Origin: Saccharospirillum alexandrii
GTDB taxonomy: Bacteria > Pseudomonadota > Gammaproteobacteria > Pseudomonadales > Natronospirillaceae
Direction: 5' to 3'
Assembly: GCF_004000275.1 (NCBI RefSeq)
Contig: NZ_RCIP01000002.1
Coordinates: 1,241,782-1,305,781 of the forward strand
Length of the DNA: 64,000 bases
Position numbers and translations under genes: made by a program. Positions within the stretch are counted from its first letter, which is position 1. Each line of letters starts with the position of its first letter. Below the pieces are notes generated by a model. It was given only the letters and a program-made list of their open reading frames with translations, was not told where the DNA came from and did not search any database. This document shows, one piece after another, positions 9,080 to 19,594 of this stretch.

Positions 9080-10360
9080 TTAACTGGCTTTGGCGGTGTC
9101 GAGAAGCGAGGTGACGCGGACGCGGCCGGTTAGGAGGTCGTCCATTAGGCCAGCTTTAACAGAGTGCAGCTGTCCTACTAACGATACTTCATCTTCGACG
9201 CGCTTGTTCAACAAGGCGACCCTGGCAATGATCTCTTCGCTTTCGGTGTTTGAGGGTGCGGGTATGCGAATATTACGAAGACTTTCGAGGTTTAACCCTG
9301 GCTTACTTTGACCATACTGAGCGTCGACAATTTGCTGCCTGCCAGGCCCTCCGAGCACAAGATAATGATTTGCCAGCTTAGCCAGCCAAGGATCAACAAA
9401 CCGCACAAGCGCAACATGCTGACTCACAAAAGCTATCTCACTCCAGCCATCGGGAAGATATGCTAAGTTCCCCACGCCATTACCTGTAATTGTTACCAGA
9501 AGATCTAATGCCTCGACTCGGGTACGCAGCCCCTCTCCATCTGTCGGAGGTTTGACACATTGACGCTCTGAAAGGTCTAAACACCCCATTCGAACATTTT
9601 GGCTGCGTAGGAAAAGGGAGCCAGTATCGGAGTAATACAACGCCCAGCCCCGAGAACCGCTGGTTATTAAGCTTGTTAACTGACTCAAATTTCGCACCTC
9701 CCACTCCCTCGGAATCCACCCCAGCGGCGATTCTTTATAGAGCCCGGGGGCTTGGTTGCGGGGTGGACGGAGTTGGCCGTTGGCGTCGATGCCGCGCGTC
9801 AGCAGATCGTGCAGCATGCCCTGCTTGACCTGCTGCAGCTTGACGATTATGGCCTCGGTTTGGCGGATTTGGGTGTCCAGGGTGTCGAGGATATTGGCGA
9901 TGGCGGGTTGGTCGACTTCAGGAGCAACAGGAATCTGCAATCCCAAGAGATCGGCTATACGTATCCCTTTTACAGTCGATCCTACCGCGAGATTTTCTGC
10001 CTGTCTCTTAACCCACTGAAAAACCCGAAGGAGATATCGTTGGTCAACGCCCGCCTTTGGAAACAGTGCTTTTAAATCCTGGTTGATGGCAATGGAAACC
10101 TTTGAGATTGCGGCACGACCTACTGCCATTCGGCTGCATATTAAGACCGTGTTTTCCGGAATGAGATTTGAGGCACTGGCTCTAAGCCCTTCTTCTGAAA
10201 TATATTCCTCGGTTTCGGAAATCGAACTTTGATCATCTTTAAAATCTTTTACGGATGCCCAAGGGATTTTCCCTTTCCAGAAGCTAGGAACTTGGCGGCT
10301 GGGGGTTCCGCCACCTGTCTGCCGATCTATTAAGCTGCCCAGCGGTCTCTCCTCAAACAT
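9080..10360 (-). CDS. hsdS: Type I restriction enzyme specificity subunit (HsdS)
   Basis: HsdS reads the bipartite DNA target for both HsdM and HsdR. The 426-residue protein shows two target-recognition halves. The first has [25 protein letters not shown] and ends near [37 protein letters not shown], the first conserved coiled-coil. The second starts near [11 protein letters not shown] and ends with a second coiled-coil and [12 protein letters not shown]. The ATG at 10360 overlaps the hsdM stop by eight bases; the frame extends 20 residues further upstream but inside hsdM. Its DNA is less GC-rich than hsdM and hsdR, which is common for exchangeable specificity genes. Target sequence cannot be predicted. 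Confidence 0.93.
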   Translation of the reverse strand: MFEERPLGSLIDRQTGGGTPSRQVPSFWKGKIPWASVKDFKDDQSSISETEEYISEEGLRASASNLIPENTVLICSRMAVGRAAISKVSIAINQDLKALFPKAGVDQRYLLRVFQWVKRQAENLAVGSTVKGIRIADLLGLQIPVAPEVDQPAIANILDTLDTQIRQTEAIIVKLQQVKQGMLHDLLTRGIDANGQLRPPRNQAPGLYKESPLGWIPREWEVRNLSQLTSLITSGSRGWALYYSDTGSLFLRSQNVRMGCLDLSERQCVKPPTDGEGLRTRVEALDLLVTITGNGVGNLAYLPDGWSEIAFVSQHVALVRFVDPWLAKLANHYLVLGGPGRQQIVDAQYGQSKPGLNLESLRNIRIPAPSNTESEEIIARVALLNKRVEDEVSLVGQLHSVKAGLMDDLLTGRVRVTSLLDTAKAS

Positions 10361-12854
10361 ACCCCAAACCCTCCAAATACCCAGCCAATTGCTTCGCAGC
10401 CTGGTCCCGCTCTTGTTCAATCTCGGTCAACGTCACCTGATATTTATCCCACCAGTTTTCCACGGTGGCGATCACCTGCTGGCGCTGGGCGCTGATATAG
10501 CGTTCGACGATGCTGTGCATATCGTTGTGCAGAATATTGCGTAGCAGCTCGGCGGCCTGGGCATTGTCCAGGGCGGCCACACCGCTATTCAGCTCCTCCG
10601 GCAGCGCGGCCTGCTTTTCTTTGAGTTTTTTGGCGTTGGCGGTGCGCTGCTGCTTCCAGGTTTTGATCTGCTTTTCCAACGCGGCGATTTCCGCTTCGCT
10701 CAGTGGCTCGTTATCGCTATCGTCTTCATCTTCGCCGGTTTTGGGCAATTGTTCCTCGGCGGCTTTGATTTGGCCGTCCAGCTCGGCTTTGCGGTTGGCC
10801 AGTTGTTGCAGCTCTTCCAGAAAGCCATTCAACAAGAACTTCACCAGCTTGTGTTCCAGCGGGTCGTCTTTGTTGTTTTTGTCTTCCATGGCGGTGAGGA
10901 TGCTGGTGCGCCAGGCGTCGACTACACCGCGGCTGTCGCGGGCCATTAGGGTTAGAAAGTCGTACTTCTGCTGGTGCCAGAAGCCGGCGATCATGCCGCT
11001 TATTTGAAAATCATCCAGCAGGCCAATTGGTTTCAGGCTTTCGCTAAAACTGTTCAACAGCTCTTGGCGCAGTGCCGCGTATTCGCGGTGGCGAGCCAGG
11101 GCGGTAATGCTCTGACTGTGGTTTTGCCACCAGTGGTTAAAGGCATCGCGTAGGGCCTGCTCCTGGGCCAGCACCCCGGTGTTTTGCTCGATGGCGGGTT
11201 TGATGTTCGCTTTTTGCGTGAACTGCTCGCGAAAGAGCTGGTAGCCCGGGTCATTGGGTTTGGGCTGGAACAGGTCTTCGGGGTTGAGGCCCTGGGCCTG
11301 GAACTGGGGCAACTTGGCTGCAATTTCCGCCCCGGGTATGCCGCCCACCAGGTGGGCGTGCACATCGTGGGGCTCCGGCGGCGGGGCGTTGTCCGCGTAG
11401 CGGCGGATGTTCAGGTTGTAGCCGTTCTCGCGCAGGGTATCGGTGCTGACGATGCTGGCAAAGCCGGGGATGTTCCTCCCATTGCCTTCGGCAAAGGCCT
11501 CGTAGACGGCGGCGATTTTTTCGATGTGTTCGGGCATCAGATAGTTTTGCGCCCGGCCCTCGAAGTATTCCCGGTCGGCGTTGATAAACAGGGTTTTGCC
11601 CCGGTTGTTGGGGTGTTTGCTGCTCACCTGCTGGGCGCCTTCACTGACGCGCTGGCGCAGCACCAGTATGCAGGCGGGGATGCCGGTGCCGTAAAACAGG
11701 TTGGGCGGCAGGCCAATCACCGCCTCCAACAGATCGTGCTCAATAATGCCGGCGCGGATGCGCTGCTCGTCACCTCCGCGAAACAGCACGCCGTGGGGCA
11801 GCACGGTGGCCACCATGCCGCCGGGGGCGCACACAGCCAGCATATGTTGCAGGAACATCAGGTCCGCTTTTTTGCTGCCCAGGGGCACCTCGCCGTATTG
11901 GAAGCGCTCGCGGTGCAGGGGCTGGAACACCGGCTGGCCGGTTTCGTCTTCGTCCTTGCTGCCGAAGTTGATCGAGAATGGCGGATTGGTGAGGATGCGA
12001 TCAAAGCGCAGTAGCTCGCCGGCCGCAGTATGGCGAGGCTTTTCCAGGGTGTCGTCGTTTTCGAGGTTCGCCGTGGTAATGCCGTGCAGGAGCATGTTCA
12101 TTTTGGCAATGGACCAGACGGTGCCGGCATTCTCCTGGCCGTAGCAATCCATCCGATAGCCCTCGCCGCCGTGCTCGTCGATCCACTCCTTGGCGGCAAT
12201 CAGCATACCGCCGGAGCCGCAGCAGGGGTCGTAGACGCTGTGGTTCTGCTCGGGCTTTAACAGCCGCACCATCATGCGCACCACCGGGCGGGGCGTATAG
12301 AACTCGCCGCCCTTCTTACCGGCGGAGTCGGCAAAATCGCCAATCAGGTATTCGTAGGCGGCGCCCAGCAGGTCCGGAAATTCAAAGTCCCGGTCGCGCA
12401 GGCGGTATTTGTTGAAATGGTTGATCAGCCCTCGCAGCTTAATATCCGGCAGTTTGCTCTGGCCCACTTTGCGGTTGAAGTCGATATGCTCCAGCACATC
12501 CTGCAGGCTGGTGTTGCCCTGCTCCAGACCGCCCAGCGCGGTGTTAAGGGCGTCTCCGACGTTTTTGTGCACTTCCTTGACCAGATAGCTCCAGCGGGAG
12601 TTTTCGGGTACATAGAAGGAATTTTTGTACCAGAGCCGGTTTTCGGCGATTTCGGTGGCCTCGGCTTCGGATTTGCCTTTTTTGATTTGCTCGGCAATCA
12701 CCTGCTCGCGGCGCTCTTCAAATACATCCGAACAACGCTTGAGAAACAGCATGCCGAAGATGTATTCCTTAAATTCCGAGGCGTCCATCTTGCCGCGCAG
12801 GATATCGGCGGCGCTGAATAGGTGGCGTTCGAGTTGAGTGAGGGTTAAAGGCAT
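10353..12854 (-). CDS. hsdM: Type I restriction enzyme M subunit (HsdM), N6-adenine methyltransferase
   Basis: HsdM methylates adenine in the HsdS target and is needed for both modification and restriction. The N-terminal HsdM_N region starts [31 protein letters not shown]-binding motif I is [10 protein letters not shown] (about residues 209-218) and catalytic motif IV is NPPF (about 290-293). At 833 residues it is longer than the common 500-550. The extra 300 residues are helical and charged, with coiled-coil-like stretches ([18 protein letters not shown] and an E/D-rich loop). This is the first gene of the operon hsdM-hsdS-hsdR-ygjP. The 166-base gap upstream should carry its promoter. Confidence 0.95.
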   Translation of the reverse strand: MPLTLTQLERHLFSAADILRGKMDASEFKEYIFGMLFLKRCSDVFEERREQVIAEQIKKGKSEAEATEIAENRLWYKNSFYVPENSRWSYLVKEVHKNVGDALNTALGGLEQGNTSLQDVLEHIDFNRKVGQSKLPDIKLRGLINHFNKYRLRDRDFEFPDLLGAAYEYLIGDFADSAGKKGGEFYTPRPVVRMMVRLLKPEQNHSVYDPCCGSGGMLIAAKEWIDEHGGEGYRMDCYGQENAGTVWSIAKMNMLLHGITTANLENDDTLEKPRHTAAGELLRFDRILTNPPFSINFGSKDEDETGQPVFQPLHRERFQYGEVPLGSKKADLMFLQHMLAVCAPGGMVATVLPHGVLFRGGDEQRIRAGIIEHDLLEAVIGLPPNLFYGTGIPACILVLRQRVSEGAQQVSSKHPNNRGKTLFINADREYFEGRAQNYLMPEHIEKIAAVYEAFAEGNGRNIPGFASIVSTDTLRENGYNLNIRRYADNAPPPEPHDVHAHLVGGIPGAEIAAKLPQFQAQGLNPEDLFQPKPNDPGYQLFREQFTQKANIKPAIEQNTGVLAQEQALRDAFNHWWQNHSQSITALARHREYAALRQELLNSFSESLKPIGLLDDFQISGMIAGFWHQQKYDFLTLMARDSRGVVDAWRTSILTAMEDKNNKDDPLEHKLVKFLLNGFLEELQQLANRKAELDGQIKAAEEQLPKTGEDEDDSDNEPLSEAEIAALEKQIKTWKQQRTANAKKLKEKQAALPEELNSGVAALDNAQAAELLRNILHNDMHSIVERYISAQRQQVIATVENWWDKYQVTLTEIEQERDQAAKQLAGYLEGLGYV

Positions 12855-13020
12855 GTAACGTCCTGATAGATGCTAATTATTTCCAATCGTACCATCTGGG
12901 TGCGAATGTGAACGGGTTTTATGAGAACTCGAAGTACTGACATTAGCAACTGCGGAGATTAGTCAATCACACTCGGCTGGAACACGACTGGCATTGTTAT
13001 CCAAATGCATCATTATTTCA

Positions 13021-16000
13021 TTAAGCCGCCCGCAAAACACTAAACCCCTCAAACAACCGCTCAGGCAAGGCAGCCTCCAACCCCAGCGTTATACTCATCG
13101 GTTTTCCACCCTGACTACTCAACACCTGCGCCGGCCCAAGAGCCCGGTATGGCGCCCCCTTCTGCGTTCTCACAAACAACTGAAACTGCCAGCCATTGGT
13201 TTTCTGTTCTAGGTACCGCTTGCCCGCATCTGTTTTCGGCCCCGCCGAGTTCTGCGTCTGCCAGTGGAAGCGATCCCGACTAATAGCGTAGTCATGGTAG
13301 GCCACGCCTTCGTGGCGGGCTTCGCTTTTATCGAGGGTGATGAAGATCAGTTCGGTTTTCTGGTCGTGCAGGCGTAATACGCCTTCCCGGAACTCGGGTC
13401 TGCTGTGTTCGGTCCAGCGGCCGACGGCGGAAAGGATCTCCCGGAGTTGGTAAGCCGCGTGCAGGCGCAGTGGCGTGTGTTCCAGGCCCGGCAAGGGTTT
13501 GAAGGTGTGGTAATGCCGGTTTTGCTGCACTTCCGCCAGGGCTTTGAGTTCCTGGCAGGTATGGGGCTCGTTCGCGAGGCGCTTCAGGAAGCTCTGTGCC
13601 GTGCCGGTCGCTTTGGTGTTGCTGTCGATCTGGTAGGCGAGCATCTGCAGGCGTAGGCGGTCCTGGTCGCTGGTTATGCGGTAGTTGGCTGGGTCTTCCG
13701 CGACTTTGGCCAGCAGTTCCCATTGGGCCGGGTCGTCCTGGTGCAGTAAGGCGGCGAAGCGTTTGCTGAAGTAAGCTTCTTCAGTGCTGCCATTGCCGGC
13801 GATGAGCCCGGCGGCGCGCAGTAGGTTGGTCCAGCCGCTGTTGGTGTTGGTGCTGTGAGACTGGTAGATGTCTTCCAGCTCCAGGTCGTGATCGGTCAGG
13901 AATCTGCTCAAGCTCACCTGGTTGCTGCCTTTCAGCGCGGCATAGCGGGCGAGCTCGGTTTGCAGGCGTCGCCAGTTTTGGGTGATGGCCTGTTTCAGGC
14001 TGTGCAGTATGTGTTCACGGGCGGTTTTATGCAGTTGCAGGTGGCAGCCGCTGGGCAGTTTGGCGAAGCCGTGCTCGACGGAATCGGCAATCTCCCGGCG
14101 CGAAAGGCCGGTTATGCTGCTGTATAGGGTGTCGAACCGGAAGCCATCTTGATACTGGCCCACAAAATCGAGCACCAGACAGCTTTCCTTGCCTTCATAC
14201 AGCCGCAGGCCGCGGCCGATCTGTTGCTGGAAGACGGTGGCGCTTTGGGTGGGGCGCAACAGCAACAGGGTGTCGACGAAGGGTAAGTCGATGCCTTCGT
14301 TGTAGAGGTCGACGGTGACAATCACGTTGATCTCGCCGTTTTGCAGTTGGCGCGGAGCGGCGTTGCGGTCGTCTCGGTTGGTTTTGCCGGTCACCAGCCG
14401 GGCGGCAATGCCTGCCTGGTTGAATTGCTCGGTCATGAACTCGGCATGCTCAACAGACACGCAAAACGCCAGGGCTTTGCACTGGCGGGTATCGGCCACC
14501 AGGTTGCGCCAGTTGTTGATGATGGTGCGGGCGCGCATCTGGTTGCCGGTGAGCAGGTTGCTTAGCTGTTGCTGTTCCAGTTGCGGCTGGCCCCAACTGA
14601 TTGTGCGGTAGTCTTCGCCGTCGTCGCAGCCATAATATTCGAACGGGGCCAGTAACTGCAGGTCGAGTGCGTGCCACAGGCGCAATTGGGCGGCGGGGGT
14701 GCCGTCGGGCCGGTTGTGGAAGTGGCGCAGGATGTTTTTGCCGTCGTGGCGTTCCGGGGTGGCGGTCAGGCCCAGTAAAACGGCGGGCTCCACCGTGGTC
14801 ACGAACTGCTCGAACCCTTTGGCTTCGATGTGGTGGCATTCGTCGATCACCACTACTTGCCAGTAGTCAGCGCCGAGCTGCGCCAGCAAAGCCTGGCTTT
14901 GCAGGCTCTGGATAGTGGCGAACAGGTGGTTGTGTTGCTCGGGGTCGTGGTGGCCAGTCAGCAGATCTCCGAAATTCGGGTCGTGCAGTACCTGGCGGTA
15001 GGTGTGCCGGGCCTGCTTCAGAATCTCTTCCCGGTGGGCGACAAACAACAGCCGGGGTTGCCCGCCCTGTTGCCGGGCAATGCGCCGGTAGTCAAAGGCA
15101 GCCATCACCGTTTTACCGGTACCGGTGGCGGCCACCAGAAGGTTGCGGGTGCGCTCGTGCGCGCGTTCGTTATCCAGCTGTTCGAGAATGTCAGTCTGAA
15201 ACGGCTTGGGCACCAGGTCGAAGAAAGTCGGCAGGCCAATGGGGGCGTCGTACTGAGTCGACTCGCGTTTCAGGGCGCTGCGCAGCGCGGCCTGGTGGTC
15301 GCTGTTGTTGGGGTCATAGGGTTGGAACTCGGTATCCAGCCACAGGGTTTCAAAATGCGCCTTGGCCCGGCTGAACAAATCGGGCTGGCCATGCTCGGTG
15401 AACTTCACCGTCCATTCCAGCCCGCCCATCAGTGCGGCGCCGGAGAAGTTGGCGCTGCCCACATAGGCCGACCCAAAACCGGTATCCCGCTCAAACAGCC
15501 AGGCTTTGGCGTGCAGCCGGGTGCGCCGACCATCCAGCGAGACCCGCACTTCACAGTTCGGTAACTCGGCCAACTGGTTCAGGGCTTTCTGGTCGGTCGC
15601 GCCGGTGTAGGTGGTGGTGAGCACGCGCACACTGGCCTGGCTGCGGCCCTGGCCATCGGTCGCGGTAATGGCTTTCAGGCGGTCGAGCAGTTTGCGCACA
15701 CCGGAAACGGTGATGAAGCTCACTAAAATATCGACATGGTTGCAGCTGTTCAGCTCGGCCTGCAGTTCGTGCAGCAGCGCCGGGGAATCTTTGCCCGCGG
15801 TGAATAGCCAGGGCTGGGCCAGGCCAATGGCTGGAAGTTCTGGCTTAAGCCCCTTGGGGTGAACCGCGCGCAGGGCTCTGGGTGGCGAGCTGATGGTGTC
15901 TGCGGTTAACGGGGGTTGTTGCAGGGAGGCGAGTAGTTGGTTGGCCCAGGCAAGTTGTTCTTCGGGTTTCTTGCTGGTTTTTGTGGCTTTGATGCTATGC

Positions 16001-16161
16001 AAACGCTCCAACAAGCGCTCGGCTACGGCCGTTGCCAGGCGCTCCGGCAGGTTCGCTTCGCTGATCCTCTCGTAAGTGGCTTCCAGCAGTGTTTCGTCCA
16101 CTTGCTGGTGAAGGTCATCGGTTGCCAGAAGGTCGTAGAGGCCCTGGTAGAGTTCATCCAT
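13021..16161 (-). CDS. PLD-family nuclease / SF2 helicase / DUF3427 protein
   Basis: This 1046-residue three-part protein begins with a helical region. An HKD (phospholipase D-type) nuclease domain follows, with RLHAKAW (H217, K219) and GSANFSGAAL (about 235). Next comes an SF2 helicase with Walker A AATGTGKTVMAA (about 344-355), DECH (440-443), GLTATPER and the motif VI region QQIGRGLRLYEGKE. The C-terminal 300 residues match the DUF3427 pattern. Such proteins combine COG3886 and COG1061 architecture and are frequent in defence islands, where DNA degradation by the HKD site coupled to translocation is the presumed role. It lies directly upstream of hsdM on the same strand, 166 bases apart. 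No phage-resistance function can be read from sequence alone. Confidence 0.88.
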   Translation of the reverse strand: MDELYQGLYDLLATDDLHQQVDETLLEATYERISEANLPERLATAVAERLLERLHSIKATKTSKKPEEQLAWANQLLASLQQPPLTADTISSPPRALRAVHPKGLKPELPAIGLAQPWLFTAGKDSPALLHELQAELNSCNHVDILVSFITVSGVRKLLDRLKAITATDGQGRSQASVRVLTTTYTGATDQKALNQLAELPNCEVRVSLDGRRTRLHAKAWLFERDTGFGSAYVGSANFSGAALMGGLEWTVKFTEHGQPDLFSRAKAHFETLWLDTEFQPYDPNNSDHQAALRSALKRESTQYDAPIGLPTFFDLVPKPFQTDILEQLDNERAHERTRNLLVAATGTGKTVMAAFDYRRIARQQGGQPRLLFVAHREEILKQARHTYRQVLHDPNFGDLLTGHHDPEQHNHLFATIQSLQSQALLAQLGADYWQVVVIDECHHIEAKGFEQFVTTVEPAVLLGLTATPERHDGKNILRHFHNRPDGTPAAQLRLWHALDLQLLAPFEYYGCDDGEDYRTISWGQPQLEQQQLSNLLTGNQMRARTIINNWRNLVADTRQCKALAFCVSVEHAEFMTEQFNQAGIAARLVTGKTNRDDRNAAPRQLQNGEINVIVTVDLYNEGIDLPFVDTLLLLRPTQSATVFQQQIGRGLRLYEGKESCLVLDFVGQYQDGFRFDTLYSSITGLSRREIADSVEHGFAKLPSGCHLQLHKTAREHILHSLKQAITQNWRRLQTELARYAALKGSNQVSLSRFLTDHDLELEDIYQSHSTNTNSGWTNLLRAAGLIAGNGSTEEAYFSKRFAALLHQDDPAQWELLAKVAEDPANYRITSDQDRLRLQMLAYQIDSNTKATGTAQSFLKRLANEPHTCQELKALAEVQQNRHYHTFKPLPGLEHTPLRLHAAYQLREILSAVGRWTEHSRPEFREGVLRLHDQKTELIFITLDKSEARHEGVAYHDYAISRDRFHWQTQNSAGPKTDAGKRYLEQKTNGWQFQLFVRTQKGAPYRALGPAQVLSSQGGKPMSITLGLEAALPERLFEGFSVLRAA

Positions 16162-16244
16162 GTTGGGATCCCTAGGTTACAGCTGCTACCAGGTTCGCAT
16201 GGTTTGGAGGGGGATGCCAATCCTGTTGCGCTGCAACTCTGCTA

Positions 16245-16559
16245 TTAGACATCCGTTTCAGTGGTCACCGTAGCACCAACGTTATTAATTATTGGCACAG
16301 ACCATGAATCATAGGGGACGTTCCGAAAGACCTTGTTTTCGATGCTGTGTTTCTGGGCTTTCTCAATCGCGACATACGCATCGCCTTCTTTTATCACCAG
16401 TCCAAACTGCTCGGCTTTGGCTAGAAACTCCAGAGTGTTCAGCTTCAATTTCCTTGCCGTCTTGGATGAAGACAGTCGCTCTGGTAGTTGAGTATTCTCA
16501 CCCGTCTGTAGCTTGGGCACTGTGGAGCCTGTCCCATTAGCCTTAGGAAGTGGTGACAC
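16245..16559 (-). CDS. Hypothetical small protein, wHTH-like centre
   Basis: The frame opens with GTG at 16559 and gives 104 residues. I do not recognise it. The middle (TARKLKLNTLEFLAKAEQFG, then LVIKEGDAYVAI) reads like a winged-helix-type fold with a recognition helix, and the flanks look unstructured. It lies 83 bases upstream of the PLD-helicase-DUF3427 gene on the same strand and is divergent from the DUF748 gene, whose upstream region it occupies. It could be a regulator of the helicase gene, a 5'-truncated remnant, or a chance frame. No clear ribosome-binding site precedes the GTG. Confidence 0.4.
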   Translation of the reverse strand: MSPLPKANGTGSTVPKLQTGENTQLPERLSSSKTARKLKLNTLEFLAKAEQFGLVIKEGDAYVAIEKAQKHSIENKVFRNVPYDSWSVPIINNVGATVTTETDV

Positions 16560-16614
16560 TGAGCATAGACACGTCTACCCTCGTATCCTTACTCACGCCG
16601 AAGGATATGGACTG

Positions 16615-18987
16615 ATGAGCCATGGCTCGCTCCGCCAATTCGGCGGCTATTTACGAACACACTGGGTATCTCCGCGCCGGGTTCGGTTCTGGTTGCTGGC
16701 ACTGGTCATTCTGTACACCTTCCTGGGTTTTTTTGGCGTACCCTGGCTCGTCCAGTACCACGCCGTGAACATCGCCCGGGAAGACTTTGGGCGAGCGCTT
16801 CGCATAGAGGCCGTACACGCCAACCCCTACACCTTAACGCTCCGCGTCGATGGGCTCACGCTGGACGACACAGACAACCGACAATTGATCGAGTGGAACC
16901 GGCTGCTTCTGGACCTCACCTGGGCGAGCATCGTCAACAGAGCCTGGACCTTCCAGACCGTCCAACTCGACCAACCGGTTATTCACGAAGAGCGCTTAAA
17001 CTCGGGCGAAACCCGCCTCTCCCGCCTGGCCGCAACACGCTCTGACCAGCGCTCCGATGAAGACGAACCTGCGCAACTACACGCGTTGCGAATCGCAGAA
17101 CTGCGTGTAGCGGGCGGTATTCTGCGCTTCGCAGACAACCTACCGGATGCGACCACTGATGAACCAAACCGGGTATCACTTGCCTTGCAGGATATCGAGC
17201 TCTCCGTCGAAGCGCTCACACTTCAGGAAGACACCCGATTCCCGGCACGTATGAACGGAACGCTTGCCCAGGGCGGCAAGCTCGCCTTCGACGGCACACT
17301 TCAGCTTCTGCCAAGCGTCGCATTGGATGGCAAAGCCAGCATTGATGAACTGGCTCTGATACAGGCCGAACCCTACCTGCGCCAGCTCATAAACGTGCGA
17401 ATCGATACCGGGAAGCTTAACGTGAGCGGGCAAATGAACACCGATGCACAGCAACCCTTTGCCTTTCAGGGCTCCGCCGACATTGCTTCGTTGCACATCA
17501 AAGATGGCTCCAATGACGAACCGCTCATCGGTTGGCAAAGCCTTCATGCTGAACAGCTTGACCTGAACTTCGCAGATAGGCAGCTTGAGACGGGCCCCCT
17601 TGCCCTCGACGGTTTGTCCGGCCTGGTCGTCATCCACGAAGACCGGTCCACCAACTTCGCGCGGCTCATGGCATCCCCTCCGGTCGACGAAGGGGAAAAT
17701 GGCGACAGCGCGAGTAAAGACGAAAACACGGGTAAAGAACCAGCCTCGTTTAACACGACCATTGAAGGCATCGAGCTCAGCGACGGGGCCTTTCAATTTA
17801 CCGACAATTCCCTGGCGCTGCCCTTCTCGACGAGCATTCACACCTTGAGTGGCGACGTTTCGACCCTGAGTTCCACCTCAACCGTGCCGGCGGAGGTGGC
17901 GCTGAAAGGCGAGATCGCAGAGTATGGGCTGGTGCGAGTTGAAGGCAGTGTTCACGCCAGGCAACCTACGCGAGAAACCAACATGCAACTGACCTTTCGC
18001 AACCTTCAGATCCCCGAATACTCCCCCTACACCGTGCGCTTCGCCGGCCGTAAAATCGCAGACGGCACCATGGACCTGGATCTAGGTTATACGATCCGAG
18101 ACAAGCAACTCGACGGCAGCAACAACCTGGTGTTCCACAACCTGAGGCTCGGCGAAAAGATGGACACCCGCGATGCCATGGACCTGCCGTTAGACCTCGC
18201 CATCGCCCTGCTTGAGGACAACGAAGGCGTCATTGACCTGGAATTCTCCATAACCGGGGATGTTGGCAACCCTGAATTCGACTTCGCCGATATTGTCCGA
18301 CAGGCACTGGGAGAGGCTGTAATGACTGTCGTCCAATCGCCAGCCAGTTTTCTGGCAAACCTCATCGGCGCTGATTCGGAAGATCTAGGCAACATAGAAT
18401 ACTCGCAAGCCCGCGCCGAACTCCTTCCTCCCCAGCGTGCGCGCATCGACACACTCCGCGAGGCTCTCAACCAGCGCCCGGCACTGATTCTCGAACTTGC
18501 AGGCCCCTTCAGCCGACGTTTCGATGGCCCGGCACTGCAACGGGAGAAAGCCATTGAGACCTTGCGGCAACATCTGAATGAGGCGAACCGGGCCGCTGCA
18601 GATCCAAGCCTGACGGCCGAGTCAAACCAGGACATTGTGGAAACAATGTTCAGCAACCGTTACCCAGAGATAAGCCTGGAGGCCGTGCAAAAGCGCTTCG
18701 TGATATCTCAGGATGATTCCATTAATGAAGAGGCTACCTTTGACGGCCTGGCCTATCGCAGCCACCTGGGCGAACGGATCATCGCCGCACAAACCGTCAC
18801 AGACACCGACTTAATAGGTCTCGCCAACGCCCGCGCAATCGCTGTGCGAGATGCCCTGGCCGACTCAAACCCGGACACCCGAATAACAAGAAATCGAGTG
18901 CGCATTCTGGACCCGGAAGAGATCGAATCGGTTGAGGGTGAGCACATTGTTATGGAGGTTGGTATCACTACGGGTGGGAGCGAATGA
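16615..18987 (+). CDS. DUF748 domain-containing envelope protein (AsmA-like)
   Basis: This 790-residue protein begins MSHGSLRQFGGYLRTHWVSPRRVRF, followed by a single transmembrane segment (about residues 22-45) and a long beta-rich periplasmic region. The N-terminal portion (FGRALRIEAVHANPYTLTLRVDGLTLDD) and the C-terminal LEFSITGDVGNPEFDFADIV are characteristic of the DUF748 family, which is related to AsmA/TamB-type bridge proteins between the membranes. It is somewhat shorter than many DUF748 proteins of 950-1200 residues. The ATG at 16615 has AAGGA upstream; the frame extends 34 codons further without a good site. A role in envelope lipid transport or integrity is inference from the superfamily. 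Confidence 0.85.
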   Translation: MSHGSLRQFGGYLRTHWVSPRRVRFWLLALVILYTFLGFFGVPWLVQYHAVNIAREDFGRALRIEAVHANPYTLTLRVDGLTLDDTDNRQLIEWNRLLLDLTWASIVNRAWTFQTVQLDQPVIHEERLNSGETRLSRLAATRSDQRSDEDEPAQLHALRIAELRVAGGILRFADNLPDATTDEPNRVSLALQDIELSVEALTLQEDTRFPARMNGTLAQGGKLAFDGTLQLLPSVALDGKASIDELALIQAEPYLRQLINVRIDTGKLNVSGQMNTDAQQPFAFQGSADIASLHIKDGSNDEPLIGWQSLHAEQLDLNFADRQLETGPLALDGLSGLVVIHEDRSTNFARLMASPPVDEGENGDSASKDENTGKEPASFNTTIEGIELSDGAFQFTDNSLALPFSTSIHTLSGDVSTLSSTSTVPAEVALKGEIAEYGLVRVEGSVHARQPTRETNMQLTFRNLQIPEYSPYTVRFAGRKIADGTMDLDLGYTIRDKQLDGSNNLVFHNLRLGEKMDTRDAMDLPLDLAIALLEDNEGVIDLEFSITGDVGNPEFDFADIVRQALGEAVMTVVQSPASFLANLIGADSEDLGNIEYSQARAELLPPQRARIDTLREALNQRPALILELAGPFSRRFDGPALQREKAIETLRQHLNEANRAAADPSLTAESNQDIVETMFSNRYPEISLEAVQKRFVISQDDSINEEATFDGLAYRSHLGERIIAAQTVTDTDLIGLANARAIAVRDALADSNPDTRITRNRVRILDPEEIESVEGEHIVMEVGITTGGSE

Positions 18988-19324
18988 GTATGGGGCCAGT
19001 CTACACAGGGCAAATTGAACCAAGGACGGTTTTGCCGCTTTCATACTTATCTATTCCTAAAATTTTGGAGTATTAAGGCAGATTACCAACATTACTTCAC
19101 TATCTGAACAACAACCGTCTTGATGCTTGATGTCAGGAATGCCTACTGAAAACTCCTAGCCGACATACAACAGCGGCCAGCCTACTGCGCCCATGCCCAT
19201 GTCTAACCTTGGCCTTAAGCTCCACAAACGCCCCCCGGATCGCTCAAAAAGTCGGGAATTCTGGTCACTGTGCTCTAAACTGGGGGTCGCCTACGCCTCT
19301 GCCTCAATCAGGAGGGCCCTACCC
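18988..19324 (+). other. Intergenic stretch without a recognised gene
   Basis: These 337 bases separate the DUF748 gene from the zinc-ribbon gene. The left half is relatively AT-rich. The only clear signal is AGGAGG at about 19310, the ribosome-binding site of the next gene. An open frame runs through from 19193 in phase with the zinc-ribbon gene, but it looks like a chance extension. No terminator hairpin with a T-run or RNA gene was seen. Confidence 0.5.
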
Positions 19325-19594
19325 ATGAGCCAAAAACCCTATAAATACTGCCAGAGTTGTTCTATGCCACTGTCGAAAGACCCTAACGGCGGTGGCACTG
19401 AAGCCGACGGCTCGCTGAGCCCGCGTTTCTGCTCTTTTTGCTACGCCGATGGCCGCTTCACAGCGCCAGACATGACTGTGGATGACATGCGGTTGCTGGT
19501 TAAGAATAAGGTGAAGGAGATGGGCTTCCCGGGTTTTCTGGCGAGCTTTTTTACTTTGTCGATACCCAACCTGGAACGGTGGAAAACCAAGTGA
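19325..19594 (+). CDS. Putative zinc-ribbon domain protein
   Basis: This is an 89-residue protein with the pattern CQSCSMPLSKDPNGGGTEAD followed by FCSFCYADGRF. The two CxxC pairs are spaced as in the putative zinc-ribbon family (Zn_ribbon_2). The ribbon is followed by MTVDDMRLLVKNKVKEMGFP, a conserved helical tail in this family. I chose the ATG at 19325 because AGGAGG lies ten bases upstream; the frame is open further upstream but has no family similarity. It overlaps the next gene by 16 bases, so the two are probably co-translated. Biochemical role is unknown. Confidence 0.85.
   Translation: MSQKPYKYCQSCSMPLSKDPNGGGTEADGSLSPRFCSFCYADGRFTAPDMTVDDMRLLVKNKVKEMGFPGFLASFFTLSIPNLERWKTK

Noticed and set aside
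11184-12014. Long plus-strand frame (276 codons) opposite hsdM
   Set aside because: Translation lacks any domain and mirrors the codon pattern of hsdM on the other strand; it is an antisense shadow.
14830-15564. Plus-strand frame of 244 codons opposite the helicase gene
   Set aside because: Antisense of a well-supported gene with recognisable motifs; no ribosome-binding site.
17176-17841. Minus-strand frame opposite the DUF748 gene
   Set aside because: Low-complexity antisense translation without signal or domain.
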